DNA of 64,000 nucleotides from Phytoseiulus persimilis (GCA_037576195.1 CM075102.1:3100001-3164000); one strand, 5' to 3'; numbered from the stretch's first letter, positions 40,401-52,894 are shown. Program-made: numbers and translations. The notes: a model not told the origin generated them from the letters alone.

Positions 40401-43400
40401 ACATACTTTCCGAAGCGAGAACGGTTCTTGGGTTGGGAATATCTCCCGAGCGCCTATGAACGCCATTCCCGACGACGTTGTTGAGCATCGAGGACGACGC
40501 GCTCCACCGTCACATTTTTGCCTCTTGGAAGCGAGCCCTCCGTGTTCCGAATCGAGCAACTACTCCTAAGAACCGTTGAAAGGAAATCCGCCGCGAATTC
40601 CAGATTCAATCCTTGGAATAAACTGAAAAACGTTTAGTGCCCCCAAATTGCTCGATTCGCCACCAATCAGTTGACAGTCTGGAGTGGCTGCGCGCAGACG
40701 GGGCGATTGTCGTAATTCAGGATGGCGCAGTTCGTAAATTTGATTTCCGGGACCGCCGCTCCCCTTTTGTGTTGCCCCCCTTTCGTGGGAAAGAAATCAC
40801 CTGCTCTGTGCTCCCGAAAACGTCGAGCGGAACTCAGAACTGTTCCCATGAGAATCACATCTCCAAGTGCTTGATGAGATTGCGAAATCAGGGGAAAATT
40901 TTGGATCGAGCGGCGCCCGAAAAATGAGGTGCTCGAAAATATTTTTCGGGGGTCTGGAGGCTATCTTCTCGCGGAACCTCTGGGTTCCCCGGCCCGAACT
41001 CGCTCCTGTTCTGCACTCTCCATAGCAAGCGACGAGCGATGGTAAGCCAAATATCCAGTTCGAGCGGCACACTCCTCCAACGAGCGTGGAATACCGCTTC
41101 GAGAATGGAGTTCAGTTTTGCGTGATCCGAGTTTCTGAGATCAGCCATGTTGAGGGCGCTCCCACTCGTGACGTTCGCGGGAAATGTCTTCGAGGCGAAG
41201 TCTGAACAGTCGTGTTCTCATTTGGGGTTCCGTCTGAGGGAATGAGCTCCGATGAGGATTCCTCTGCGGGGGGGGGGAATCCGGGACACAGAGACCGATT
41301 ATCAAGATTGAGTTATTGATCTCCTGAACTCATCATCCAGCATCTCTTCTTCGCAGGTCATGGAAAACAGCGAGCCTAGCACGTGCATTTTGACGGAGCG
41401 GCCTGGAGATCCTCTCTGTCCGGTCAGGTCATATGAGGCCTATCTGGCCCGGATCAATCCCAACTGCCAGTCACTATTCCAGAGACCGAAAGACATCGTG
41501 AGTCAAATAGTACAAGAACCGGAAGTCATTACTCTATGCACAGACCAAGTCACCAGAAGCCAAAACATTCCCTGTATAAGAATCCACTCCATCATCGATA
41601 AGGGAATTCCAAAGCTCTGATTTCTATTCGCCTCAATCGTTGAGTGAGCCGAGAAAATTTCCGGCGCGTTTCTGCTATCCGCATCCGAGACATGTGCTTC
41701 GAGTCGCCGAGTAGGCCTTTAACCGGTTCCTTTTGAATACGCCGTGCAGGTGAGTCCCGGAGAAACGATCTGGTTTTACAATTCGCCCTTGGGTAAGACC
41801 CTTCTGTCGAAAATGATGTCATCGATTTCAAAATGCGCTCAACTGTCGCGCGTCTACGGGAAGTCGCGTACCTGGGCGGCTGCCGGGTTCGGAATCACGA
41901 AACCCAGCGAACAGCCCTCGTCACGGAGATCCCACGGCTCCTCGCAAAAAAACCATCTGAACAACAACAATAACAGTACCACTAACAACAACAACAACAA
42001 CAGTCATCACCATAACAATAATATCTACCAACATCAGAACAGCAACAACAACTCAAATTCGACAAACAATAATGGCAGTCACCATGGCAGCGACTCGTTC
42101 TCGGTACGTCCAAAGAAGAAGCCCGGAGGGATGCATCACGTGTGACGTGGTACAGATGAGAATACTTTTTCTTCATCTTCAGGACGTACTCCTTCAGGCG
42201 GAGGCGTTGTCCGCATCCCTCAATCCGAAGGCGCACGGCCCGCTCCTGGGCGTACCGCTGGGCGGTATGTTACCGAATCAACAGGCTGCCCTTGCATCTC
42301 TCTTGCCCGTGTGGCAAAGGCATCAGCAACAACAGCATTCGAACTCGGCCAGGAGCAACGGTGATCTCGCTGGTAAGTTGCCTCCTGAAAATACGAAGAA
42401 CTCTCTCCGCATCGAAGTCAGACTTACCGGCCACGAATTCAGCAAAAAGCTCGGGGTTGAGGTCCGCGGCACGCTTCGGCCTCGAGAGCAAGGTTGGGAC
42501 CTTCCTCTGGATCATTCCTGGGAGATCCCCCCGTGGAAGGTCACGTCAGAGAGCCGGGTTCGAGACAAGGCCTGCGTCGATTCGATCTCAAATTTCGAAG
42601 GGAGGGTCGGATAGCTTACGGAATTGACGTGCCTCTTCCCTATTATGGGGCTCAGACCCCTGGTCGGCGTCGTTCATTGACGATTGCATTATTTTGAATG
42701 CTTCGGAGAACTGAACGAGCACGGATGAATCTGAAATTTGGTGAAAATGAGACTCTGTCTTCAATCCACCAGATCCGGTACATGGGGCAGAACGTGCTCC
42801 GAACCGCCACTCTCGTGTCGACAGAACGCGAAGTCCCATGTTCTGCGGGAGGTTCACTTCCAGGGCGATGCTTCCGCCGTGAGGCAAATGGCGAATAACC
42901 GATTTTCCATCGTCCTTGCAGATAGTGGCATGGTTAACGTATGGATAAGAGACGCACTGCTGAACCACCCGCTGTACAACGCGAAGTTCCTACCCGGTTA
43001 TCTGAGGCCATCAGAGCCTAGCCGCGCGCGATCAGAACTTTCGTTGAACGACAGTCCCACCGAATCGTTTCTCTCGATGCGTGCGGGGCCTTCCAGAGAA
43101 CCCCGTCTCGAAACTTCGTCCCCTGTAGCGCTGCTGAAGAAAGCCGCCGAAGACTTCACCGATTCCGGTGGAACAGTTTCAAGGTCCGCTAGCAACAGTC
43201 CCGACGTCCACAAAACAGACAACGGTGAGCGAGCGTTGTTTTTCTGCTTGATACGATCCCAATCCACGAGGATAACTTCGGAGCCCCCGGGATTCGAGAA
43301 GCTCACCGATCGGTTCGGCCGAGCACTCCGAACCGGGATCCAGCTCACCCGAATGGTGGTAAAACAGAGCGCTCAAACCATAGCTCTGATCCGCTGTTGG

Positions 43401-46400
43401 AGAATCGCAGAGTTCGCCCCGGTCTCGAACTTATTTATTCTCAGCTGTTTGCCTTTGGACTAGAGCATTGGGACTTTGAGGGGTGAAAAAGTGTGTTGAA
43501 TCAAAATTCAAGGAAGAGCTTCGTCCTAATCGCAGCGTTTACTCCTGGCTGGCTGCAATGACTCATTCAGGAGTTCTCGCCTGCTACGGCGGTCGGCAGG
43601 CCGAAACAGGGGGACGGCGAACTGGTGGGGAGCGGACTGCTCGCCGAACACCCAGCACAAAAATGGGGATTGTAAGGAAGGGGTTGTTCGGGGAAGGGGC
43701 ATACGACTCGAGGGGCGGGGGGGAAGTCAGCAATTGTTGGAGGGGCCTGGAGCGAGGAGAGACGCAGGAGAAACCGCCTCGAAACACAGAGTCCGCGGCC
43801 GACTGGCGTGCGCAGTCGACTGAGTGCCAATATGCAGCTTTGATTCGAGTAACGGCGCCGCCGCCAAATCGGTGGAGAATATGAGGGGCTGGAAAAGGGA
43901 ACCGACTCGCTGCTTTTGCTGCCGCTGCTCGCTTCACGAATGACGACGCACACAAGTTTGGCAACCGAGCGGCTCACTGACTGACTGGGGCGGTGGGTCT
44001 CAGGGGCAGAAAAGGGAGCTCGAGGGCTTCTTCCTCTTTTCTTTCTTCGACGACTACTTCGTCTTCTCTAATTGCGGCTGCGGTGGCGGAGAAACGACGA
44101 AAAATCAAGAACATATTCACAAAGCGAATGCCAACCCTCTGCGAAGCCTTCCACTATGCCGCCGTCAAGGCTCCTCTGCTGTCCCCCTTCCTCTCCCCTC
44201 CTCAAATCCTCACTCATTCGGTCCCTCGTTCTTGAGGAACGGACGGCGAAATTGCGTCAAATGAGCAAGAACAGGAAACGGCTTCGGATCGAGACCACGT
44301 CGTCGTCGTCGTCGTTGCTCTCGATGTTGCCGCTGTTGTCGAACGCCCCCGACGACGATGTAGAAGAAGAGGAAGACGACGACATATTGACGATTTCGTC
44401 GATGTTGGCAAATTTTCAAATGTTATTCAAGTACTATGCGCAGAGCGGCACCCGGCCGCCGAATATGCGGGAGTCGCACCATATCGAAAAATGGAGAGCG
44501 GGAAAGGCCGCACAACCACTCGCCCGAGTCGCTCGGCCGCCCGCCTCGAAAGAAATTGCAGCCAATATGTCGATCGATCGATTCGTTTCATTAAAATGGT
44601 TAAGTGCATATCGACGACTGCGAGCGAGCGAGCGCATCTGAATCGAAAGTATGCATTCGAAAAATGCTCTCGACATATTCCAATGAAGGAAACAATTGCT
44701 CCAAGATTCCCGATTGAGATTGCTCTGCGCAGCGATTCGCCCCGCTGACCGCCCCCGACCGCGAGGCGTTCCGACGCGAGCTCCGCGCAATCACAACCGG
44801 CGCCGAGTTGCGGGCACTGTCGACATCGGCACGCCTACAAGGCCAAATATCTGAGTCCACCATGATTGCGTAAGAGCCCCGAAACGGAACTGTCTTCGAC
44901 AAGGAACCGAACGTGTCCCCGACTCTTCTCATCGTCCTTCGCTGAGCTCCAGGTCGAAAGGTGGGGGAGACATTGCCCGTCGTGGTGATAGTGTTCCTTG
45001 AGATCCATTCAATTTCGAGGAGCGCACGATTTTCCCAGAGGAACTTTCGTTCCACGTACCTGGGAGTTCGTCACAAGCGGGATGCTCCTCCCCTTCCTCT
45101 CCCGTGCGTCCCTCTTGTCAAGGCTCGACAGGGTGCTCACCTCGACACGTCTCACTGCAAGATAGCGAAGAGGAGATGCCGAAGGTTCTCCATCTGACGG
45201 GTACCCGGAATCTCAGGGTTACCCCGATGAACGGGCGTCCTGCGAGAGGGCCGAAGAATGAGCGGGCATGCTCGACCGTTGGAGAAAACGCGGAACTCAC
45301 CGCTGAGGTGTTTTCTCGTCAGCGAAACCTCTAGGAGCTCGCTGCGAGAGTCTAGCAAACTCATATGCGGGTAAACCCCGAGAACCGAGGAATGAAATAA
45401 GTTTCGAGACGGGTTCTCATCTAAAATTAAGCTTGTCGCGTGTTCGAGTTCATCTTATCTAAGGCACAGAATGAAGCAAGCTTTCCTCGCAAATAGCAAC
45501 ACAACACTTGGCCACGATTCCCGGGAACAAGTGTCCCGTGTTTTTTGTTCCCGAATCTACGCCTGAGTGGACCCCGAGGCCTTAGGGAGCCCTGCGAGGC
45601 CACGCGATCTCCGGGAAATTTACTTTCGGCCGCATAAGGATCGCGGCGTGCCTCGGACTTGATGGATATCCCGCTTCCTGATGGGGGCACGCAGTTGTCG
45701 AAGCGGAGCTCAACTCGAACTCGGGCTCCGGGTTATGATCGTTACTTCAGCCATGGAAACTGGAAAACTGAATTCGTGGGGATGGAAGTTTGAAAAACGC
45801 TGGAAACAGCGGCAGAGCGAGCGATGTGTGCTACTCGGCAGTGCCGCGAAGCACACCCCTGGGTGGTTTCAGTTTCGTTGCGGCCGGCTTCCGGCAGAAC
45901 ACGCGAACCCTCGCCGGTAGAACGTAAGCCCACGTCTAAACTGTTCTGGTATTTTTCAGTGTCTCCTGCGGCATCTCCCGGGAGATCGCCGTCTCCGGCG
46001 TCGTCCACTTCGGCATCCGCGTCCCGGTCGTGCACACAGTGCTCCGCCAAGTGTGGTACTTCGGTGTACACTCTTAGCGGTCCGCAATGCACGCAGGAAA
46101 CGTTCTGTTCCCCGATGTGTCTCGGCCAATGGGCCTCCGGCCAGGCTAGACTCGTGTCTCACTGCGGCGACAATCTGGCCTCGAAGCAGGAGGACAGCAG
46201 TCCCCCCGAAGCTGGAAAACTCTGCGAGTACTGCCGGATCAACATGGTGAGCCCAAGATCCAGGGGGATCACAACAAGTTCTTAGATTACGAATCACACT
46301 CTCTAGATTCATTCCCCGTCCGAAGCCCTCACGGAAGAGGAGTTCGAAAAGTTGTTTCGTCTAACTCTCATCCTGCGCAGGTTCCGAAGAATTCGCCGCA

Positions 46401-46967
46401 TCAGATGGTCGCTGCAGATAACTCTTTGATGAGTTTCTGTTGTCTCGAGTGTCTGCAACTGTTCGACCTAGCGCCGAAACTCTCCAAACGCCGTCGAGGT
46501 ATGCGAATTCCTGGTTCCCCTCCTAATCTCGTCCCCCTCCCCCCTTCCGTCCCAATGCGATGGATGCGAAACCTCCGGAGTTCCTCAGACAGGTCTCTCG
46601 AGGCAGGATCTAAGACTCCGGTTCTGTACCCTCTTGCGGAATTCCTTGGTTTTCGGGGTCCTCAACCTGTTGGGGAGTCGGGACCGAGACCCTCTCTCCT
46701 TGAGAGTTCGATCGGGGGCATATCTAACGAATCCCCGTCTCCATTCCAGGTTCCGACGAAGTGGACGCCGCCTCGATTCCCTCCAAATTGCGGAAGATCC
46801 GAGCTCTGGTGGACGAAGAGGAGAAACCTTCGAAGACCGGTCGGAAGAATCCCGCCCCGCAGCGCATCGTTCGCGAGCAGGAAGAAGAACCAGTGTCTTA
46901 CTTGAACGGTTCAGACGGCGAGACCGAGGCATCGATGTCTCCTCTAGACTTCAGTACGCGTAACTGA
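37402..46967 (+). CDS. DUF3504 (Crypton recombinase-like) protein with two MYM/FCS-like zinc fingers
   Basis: Ten coding exons with agreeing phases: 37402-37706, 37807-38019, 38106-38352, 41357-41497, 41750-42103, 42183-42372, 42922-43224, 45960-46246, 46381-46498, 46750-46967. They give 791 residues, or 794 with the 5-prime exon. Residues 40-46 are a Gly run. From about 70 to 343 lies the DUF3504 fold shared by ZMYM2-4, QRICH1 and KIAA1958: YGYRVFREYAQSKG, FYDEARTRDG, GLLHKVWFDL, GDPLCPVRSYEAYL, NSPLGKTLLSKMM. The HxxR recombinase motif expected just after this is not visible, so catalysis is unlikely. Residues 368-417 are Asn/His-rich. Two Cys-rich fingers follow: C609/C612/C616/C628/C634/C638, then C673/C676/C700/C704, each with FCxxxCLxxW/F character. 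SKRRR (715-719) is a possible nuclear signal. A nuclear regulatory role is inferred. ZMYM proteins carry the fingers before the DUF3504 part; here the order is reversed. Confidence 0.85.
38353..41356 (+). other. Intron 4 (3.0 kb), nothing recognised inside
   Basis: Runs from GTAAAA to TTCGCAG between two phase-0 exons of the DUF3504 gene. Short open frames on both strands show no family motifs and no splice support. A small exon missed here cannot be excluded, because the segment between ASIYQ and VMENSE is where related proteins vary in length. Confidence 0.6.
41951..42103 (+). repeat. AAC/CAT-rich coding microsatellite (Asn/His tract)
   Basis: Coding positions 368-418 of the DUF3504 gene are dominated by AAC, AAT, CAT and CAC codons, giving runs of Asn broken by Ser, Thr and His. 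The repeat sits directly after the recombinase-like domain and is likely a disordered, length-variable linker. Confidence 0.85.
43225..45959 (+). other. Intron 8 (2.7 kb), small imperfect hairpin inside
   Basis: Runs from GTGAGC to TTTTTCAG. At about 45,513-45,552 two arms, GATTCCCGGGAACAA and TTGTTCCCGAATC, form an imperfect hairpin. The rest shows purine-rich and triplet-rich patches but no gene. Confidence 0.5.
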
Positions 46968-47704
46968 ATTCTGCCTGTTAGAGTAAAATGTTCCACGGCT
47001 CTCCCGGGGGGGCAAGAGTCGCGACTCTTAGCGCGCCTCCTCCGCCCTGTCCGGATTCCGGGAAGGGTGGGCGTCCTGCCTTCGTAGGACTTTTTTCGTT
47101 TTTTTCTATCGATGAAACGTAGACACCGTTCGTATAGATCAGCCGCTGTGTTATGAAGGAAGTATCGACGCCTTGTAAAAAGTCCATTGCGATACCAGAT
47201 AGTCAGTCCTTGTACGCCACCGCAATTCGAATCTATGACAATGAAACCCTGAAATCTGCGCATTCTAGTTCTCCGTTTCCCAAGTCAATCACTTGAACAC
47301 CACTCCGACCGACCGGAGAGGATAACGTGTCGCGTGGTTGGGCTCCCGTTATCAGCACCGGGTTGGGAACTGTTCGAATCGGACCCACGCGGTCAACTTT
47401 TTCTCCACCTGAGAATTGAGCAGTCCATTGGGAAGTGACCAAACGGAGAGTAACGTGGAGAGATTAGCCGACAGAAGTGAGCTGAGCTCGCTGGAATTGA
47501 CATTCGGAACGGGCTACGTGGGAGACATAATTGGAAAGGAACGAATTGGAGCGGTTTGAGAATCTACGTTATCTAGAACGTGAGCTATTCTAATACATTA
47601 TAGAGCCAAGGTTTGAATACGATTTCGATGGAAAACGCAATGGCATAGCATACGTACGGTGCAATAATTGAAACCTTGCCCGAATGTCACCTTTATGCAA
47701 GAAC

Positions 47705-47710
47705 AATAAA
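47705..47710 (+). terminator. Poly(A) signal AATAAA, probable 3-prime end of the DUF3504 gene
   Basis: This is the first canonical AATAAA downstream of the stop at 46,965-46,967, giving a 3-prime untranslated region of about 740 nt. A non-canonical earlier signal cannot be ruled out. Confidence 0.45.
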
Positions 47711-50659
47711 TGAGTTACAGTATTGAGCGAGAACGCCCTCATTCCTGGAGGGACCTCGGAGCAAATCTTCTTCGTAGAATTCGCATGAAAACCGAAGACT
47801 TCAACCGCGAACCGAGCCCGGGCGGCCTAAGATTTCACCATTTTGAGCGGTCAAGTAGCACTTGTGAGCCAGGAGCCGTGTTAGCTCTTCATGAACTACG
47901 AGTACATGGAACGATCCCATGAAATCCCCACGCGTTTTAAGCCGAATCACCTCGCATCACATGATGGAGCTCCGTGCTGTTCAGATTCCCATCCGGAATC
48001 ATTCATTCAAGCTTGAAACTTCGGGATTTTGATTTGCGATAAACTTCGATTCGCGGTTTCCGTGGATTGCGATTTTTTGCAAGGTCTACTTCCTATAAGG
48101 AGGCGATCGGCCATTCTCTCGGGTTCGAGAGCCAACAGGAGAAAAGAGGAGATCGGAAATCGTCATCCAACTCGGAACTCCAGGAATTTCTCCGAAACTG
48201 CTCCACTAAAGGAACGTTTCCGTGGTGCTTCCACTAGACTTCCAGAATATAGACTGAAATCGCTGTGAGGCCGCATTGCCGATCACATCGACGAACCGAA
48301 CTATCGTCAGAAAAAAACTCTCTTGGACGATCCGAGGAATCTGCGCGTCTCGATCGGGTCTCAATAACATCAGATGAATTCCTGGGTCGAGACTGCCGCT
48401 TGAAAGCTCGTCTCCGCCTGCAGATGTAGCGGTGTTTTTGTGGCACAATTACAAACTGAGCACGCGTGGGACGTCCTCTCGTCGCTTCACACAGCGATCG
48501 TATGGACGACCGAAGCTCAGAATGCGAACCCGTCGAATCTCGAAAGTTCGTTGAGTTCGTCTTTCTGTCCCGTTTTTCACAGACGGCGCTGCGATGCTGA
48601 CGAAGGAAGTATCAGATCTGTCCGGCGGGGTTTTGGAAAACTCGTTGTGGGATTGATGAAGGGTCCCGAGGCATGAAATGAAGCACATGAGTTTTGGGCA
48701 GAAGGGCCTGTTCTGGCTCGTTTTACCTACAATCTTGTATGAAGAATGGATAGGCCACCAGCACGGGCGGGAGCCCCATGCCGTTGAGCTTTCCGCCATG
48801 AATCCAGAATCGCACATCGACGCGAACCGAAATATCATGTAATATACTGTGAGCGAAGACGAGAAGATAGTGGCGGAGCACTCAGAGAGCGCCAGAAACG
48901 GATGGCCTCGATCTCCTCTGCTCATCAAAGTCGTCTCCTCTGGAAGCTGACTGGATCCTGAGCATTTTGAGTTCCTTATGATGTTTCTGCGTTTCCTGGA
49001 AGCCGAGCCATGAGCTGTTGAAATTCAGAGCTCAAAACTTTCGCAAGCACTCAATACGAAAGAAGGCAGATCGAGAGTCCACGTGTTAGCGAAGATAAAT
49101 ATGCAGGGGAACAGGGTCTTGGTTCTGGAACGGTATCTACAAAAAAAAAAAACATTTCTACGCACATTCCATTGACAAGGGTGCCGTTCTCAGGAACGCG
49201 AGACTTCTTATGACGATCGCAAACGTTTCCACTTGCGGGAATACTGGGTTTATTGATCTTGGCCCGGTTCGAGATATTCATAAGTTTGCATTCTGTCCGG
49301 GTCAGCCTTTCATTTCAGGTGCGTTTCAGTACTTTGAAAAAATTCGAGATCCGGAAAGGGGCCTATCCCAGCGTTAGTTTAGAACGTATAATTAAAGTAG
49401 GTACCGTTCCAGGGACAGCGATTCCTTTCATGCTGTCTTGAGATAACATCAGATCTTTGTATGGAGACGCGATTTGCTCTGCTCCAAACCCACCCCAGAA
49501 TTGTTCGGATATCTGAGCGTGAGAATCTTCTCTCTCTTCTCAAGTTGGTCGTTTTGGGTGATTCTCATCTCGATGGAGCATTCGAGGGCTTCGATTCATT
49601 GCGTATCTCCCTGGAAGTCGCAGGTGCTCCAGGGAAGAGGATGGCCCACCATTTGCTGTGTGTCTTGATCAACTTGCTTCCAAATAATCACTGATCGCAG
49701 CCTGAATTTCTTGGCATCTATCATCCTAACTCGCCCATCTATCGACGCAAGTGAATGGATGGATGTGTATCCGATGTCGGAGTTGTTTGGCTGCCACGTC
49801 AGTGAGACACTATTTGGCGAGCTGTCCTCGTTGATGTATGAAGATCTCGGGCTCCACTGATCAGCAGTGTCGGAGTTCTCGTCATTTCAGTCCGGTTCAG
49901 ATCGAACAGTCTCAGGTCAGTGGATTCTGCACCACGCTTCGACGAACTTCTATAAAGATCACTAGAGTATATGGGAGACACATGGGTCGAGAGTACGGTG
50001 ATAGATTCGTGAATGTTTCGTCTTGGAGTTCCGTCCAGCGCCGGGCCCTGATTCGAAGTCACAAGAAGCTAAGGGATTGACTGAGTTTCGAAGGAGAGGT
50101 TCATGCCGCGAATCCACGTCCTCTCCGAGCTCACAATTGACGAGATCATACGATGGAGTTGTGAGAGAAAAACGAGAAGCTCTGAGAGCCTTAGATAGCA
50201 AGGGGAGCTCCTTCGCAGACGCACGTGGTGTGACAGGACATGTTTTCAGCTGTCTACGGGGGAGGGGTGACGACTGAAAATTCCATGAGGAACAGCTTCA
50301 AGAGATGAAGGAAGTCCTGACCCGCACGGGGCAGGGCTGCCCGAGTGTCATGAGGAGTGACGAAGCTCCAATGACGCGCGAAAGACGTGAGGACTGCATT
50401 AGACATCGCACCTGTTGCCCCAGCGGAAGGACAGTGTCGCGGGCTGTCTGACGGAGCTAATTCGTTCACAGCCACCGGAAAGAACTCTATTGATGAGTCG
50501 GATCAGGCCCGTCCGCGAATAGAACAAAACAAGAGTCTCCGAACGGTGGAGCGTCGCCACATCCCGATTCGCGCGCCGCGAAGGACCGGGACCGGATCAA
50601 GACGGACAAACCACGGTCGAACCGCATCACCCTCGCCAGGAATGCTTCGGAGAATCTCG
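47711..50659. other. Intergenic stretch, no gene recognised
   Basis: About 2.9 kb between the DUF3504 gene and the first neuropeptide gene. Scattered open frames have no recognisable motifs or splice structure. A run of twelve A lies at 49,141-49,152. Confidence 0.4.
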
Positions 50660-50666
50660 TATAAAA
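50660..50666 (+). promoter_or_regulatory. TATA box of neuropeptide gene 1
   Basis: TATAAAA stands 66 bp before the start codon of the precursor at 50,726, which puts transcription start near 50,685-50,695 and leaves a leader of about 35-40 nt. A TCAAG at 50,683-50,687 is a possible weak initiator. Confidence 0.7.
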
Positions 50667-50725
50667 CGAGACGATGCTCGAGTCAAGAAGGACAGGGCAT
50701 CAGGACCTCATCACATCCCGCCAAG

Positions 50726-51088
50726 ATGCGCTTTCCCTTCCTTTTCTTCAGCGCCTTTTTGGTCGCTCACGTTTTCCAACCGGCGCTGTCACAGGAGGTG
50801 AGTCCGACGAGGGAATAGTGTAGTTCGATAAATCCATCATCTACGCAATGAAATGCCGCCGTCGGTACAGCTCTCTATGGATGTAAGAAGTGAATATTTC
50901 CTGAAACCACGTGGATTTATTTTCAGGCAACTGAGATGCGGGGTCACTTTTTCCTGGTGCCGAACGAGAATTTCTCACCCTCGAACGGGCGGGTTCCACG
51001 CTCAGATTTCCCGTCGAGACCTGCAGCTGTGAATGGAGATAAAAGAGGCGATTTAGACTCTCTCAGTGGGATGGCTTTTGGACGCTGA
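50726..51088 (+). CDS. Secreted neuropeptide precursor 1 (GDLDSLSGMAF-amide)
   Basis: Exon 1 is 50,726-50,797 and exon 2 is 50,927-51,088, joined in phase 0 across a 129-nt GTGAGT...TTTTCAG intron. The product is 77 residues. Residues 1-23 are a signal peptide (MRFPFLFFSAF...), with likely cleavage near ALS-QE. The middle contains HFFLVPNEN and RSDFPSRP. A Lys-Arg pair (39-40 of exon 2) then releases GDLDSLSGMAF followed by GR and the stop, which is a standard prohormone-convertase site and a Gly amidation donor. A TATA box and a poly(A) signal bracket the gene. A paralogue lies at 62,708-63,036. The LDSLSG core recalls orcokinin-B-type peptides, but this was not verified, and orcokinin precursors are usually multi-copy whereas this one carries a single peptide. 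Confidence 0.85.
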
Positions 51089-51211
51089 GCTGCGCTGATT
51101 GGACAATGTTGGAGAGACGGATGATGTTGTATTCTTGCCGGAATCCTTCTTCATCTCCGACGCGAATTGTAATTCGGATGATCTCAACTAAGACAGATGC
51201 AATTGAAAATG

Positions 51212-51217
51212 AATAAA
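51212..51217 (+). terminator. Poly(A) signal of neuropeptide gene 1
   Basis: AATAAA lies 124 nt after the stop codon, a normal distance for a short peptide-precursor mRNA. Confidence 0.7.
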
Positions 51218-52888
51218 CCGCATAGAAAACACATCAAGACTTTTCGGTGACTTCTCGGAAGCCGGGAACAGCTTGAATTCGTGAAACTCAAGTTTTGGGA
51301 ATCCAACAGACTGAACAAGACGCATCCACATCAACATGACTCCAACATTCATTCCTTAATCAATCAGAAAGCTTCGCCCGAGACGGACTCATCACGAGCG
51401 TTCTCCAGAAGAACCTCACCCAACACTCCAACGAGGATACTCACAACGTTCCCGTGAGAAGACGCTCGTAGTCCACTGTTCACTGCGGGGTTCGAGGGCG
51501 GGACCGAAACTACTTTTTCCCTTCCTGGGGAAATCCATGGATCCATTGTCATCAACGGAGCCCGCACGCGCATAGTGAATAAATACTCCGAGCTGCTCCA
51601 GTCTGAACCATCTGAATTAGACGATAGAGCATACTTTTGCATAAATAGTATGAAGTTCCATTTTCAACCGTCTTCTCACACACTTCCGAGTCAGTATTGC
51701 GGTGTAAGTAGCAAAAAAACCTCCGCGGCGACGGTTGTCCTCTCCAGCCCTCAACGTGAGAAACGTGACCTGCGTGTGTCACGGACGCCTCAACGACGGA
51801 AAACCTCGTTTGGATGAAAGCTGAACCGCTGAAAATTCTCTCTCTTAGGAGTTCATCGAGCTGTCGGCGACTCATGCCCACGTCTCGGCTGTTGGGGAAT
51901 TCGAAAAACTCATGAGTGTCACTCGAAGGCGCTTGGGTCTCGCATCGCTGAGGTGCGTATCGGTAACGTCCGTTGACGTGGATAAGTCGTTATCCATTCC
52001 GAAGCCTCGCTTGGTTGATACAAGGCAAAGTTTCAAGTTCGAGCATTTTACGAGGTCCCCTGTTGTTTACTTGATCTCTCCGAATAGCTCGTAAAATGCA
52101 TGTTCTAATTTTCGAAATGCATAGTTTCCGGCTTTCAGACTTTCTCTCCGCGCAGATTTCTGTCTGTATGAGGGTGCGGGGTTCAGCCATCAAGGATGGC
52201 GAGCGACTCGAACGGCGGAAGACCGTTGAGGAAGTTGTACCCACAGAGGGCCCGTGGAACTCCTCTTTTACGCCCCTGAGTGCACTCTTACAGAGCACGG
52301 GATTTTCTGTGCTGTGGACACTTCCTTGGAAGACGATCGCCCATCTTGAGACAGAAGAGTGACTGCGCGTACCGGGACGGTTGTGTGGCGGAATCAATCG
52401 GTGGTCGGGTGGCTCTCAAGAGGTCGAGTTCGCGATAAGGTCCGAATTTCAAGTTTGAGTCCATCCTTTCGAGAGATCCGGATATTTCGGGATGGCTGCA
52501 ATGATTGGCTTACTTGGTCGAGTTCTTTCCTTCGAGTTGAGATGATCAACGCAACTATGGAAGCTCGGGCCAAGTCCGCATACGGATATCGGATTGATTC
52601 GTTCGAAACGCTCACGACTCCTTCGACCCATTAGACTCAAGACTCCTGGAATTTGTTTACAATGATCTTGTGGAGCACTCGCTAAACCTGAGGTAGAATA
52701 TGGCACGATCTTTTCTGACCGAGTATTCGAAGAATCAAACTGCTCGAGGCCGTATCCGAGATCCAAAACTCTTTGATAACAGTGGCTCCCTTTGACCGAT
52801 TATCTCGAAAGGGTCTCACAAGTTTATTCCTCCGGTCGGACGAGAATGGAAGAGTCGAGGGTTCCCAGGTTTGACAACGTGTAATGAC
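51218..52888. other. Intergenic stretch between convergent genes
   Basis: About 1.7 kb between the 3-prime ends of neuropeptide gene 1 (+) and the elongase (-). Nothing recognisable was found on either strand. Confidence 0.5.
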
Positions 52889-52894
52889 TTTATT
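52889..52894 (-). terminator. Poly(A) signal of the ELOVL gene
   Basis: AATAAA on the minus strand, about 103 nt after the elongase stop codon. Confidence 0.75.

Noticed and set aside
42738-43463. 241-codon single open frame on the + strand
   Set aside because: Only 42,922-43,224 is supported, bounded by TTGCAG and GTGAGC with matching phase to its neighbours; the rest is intron reading.
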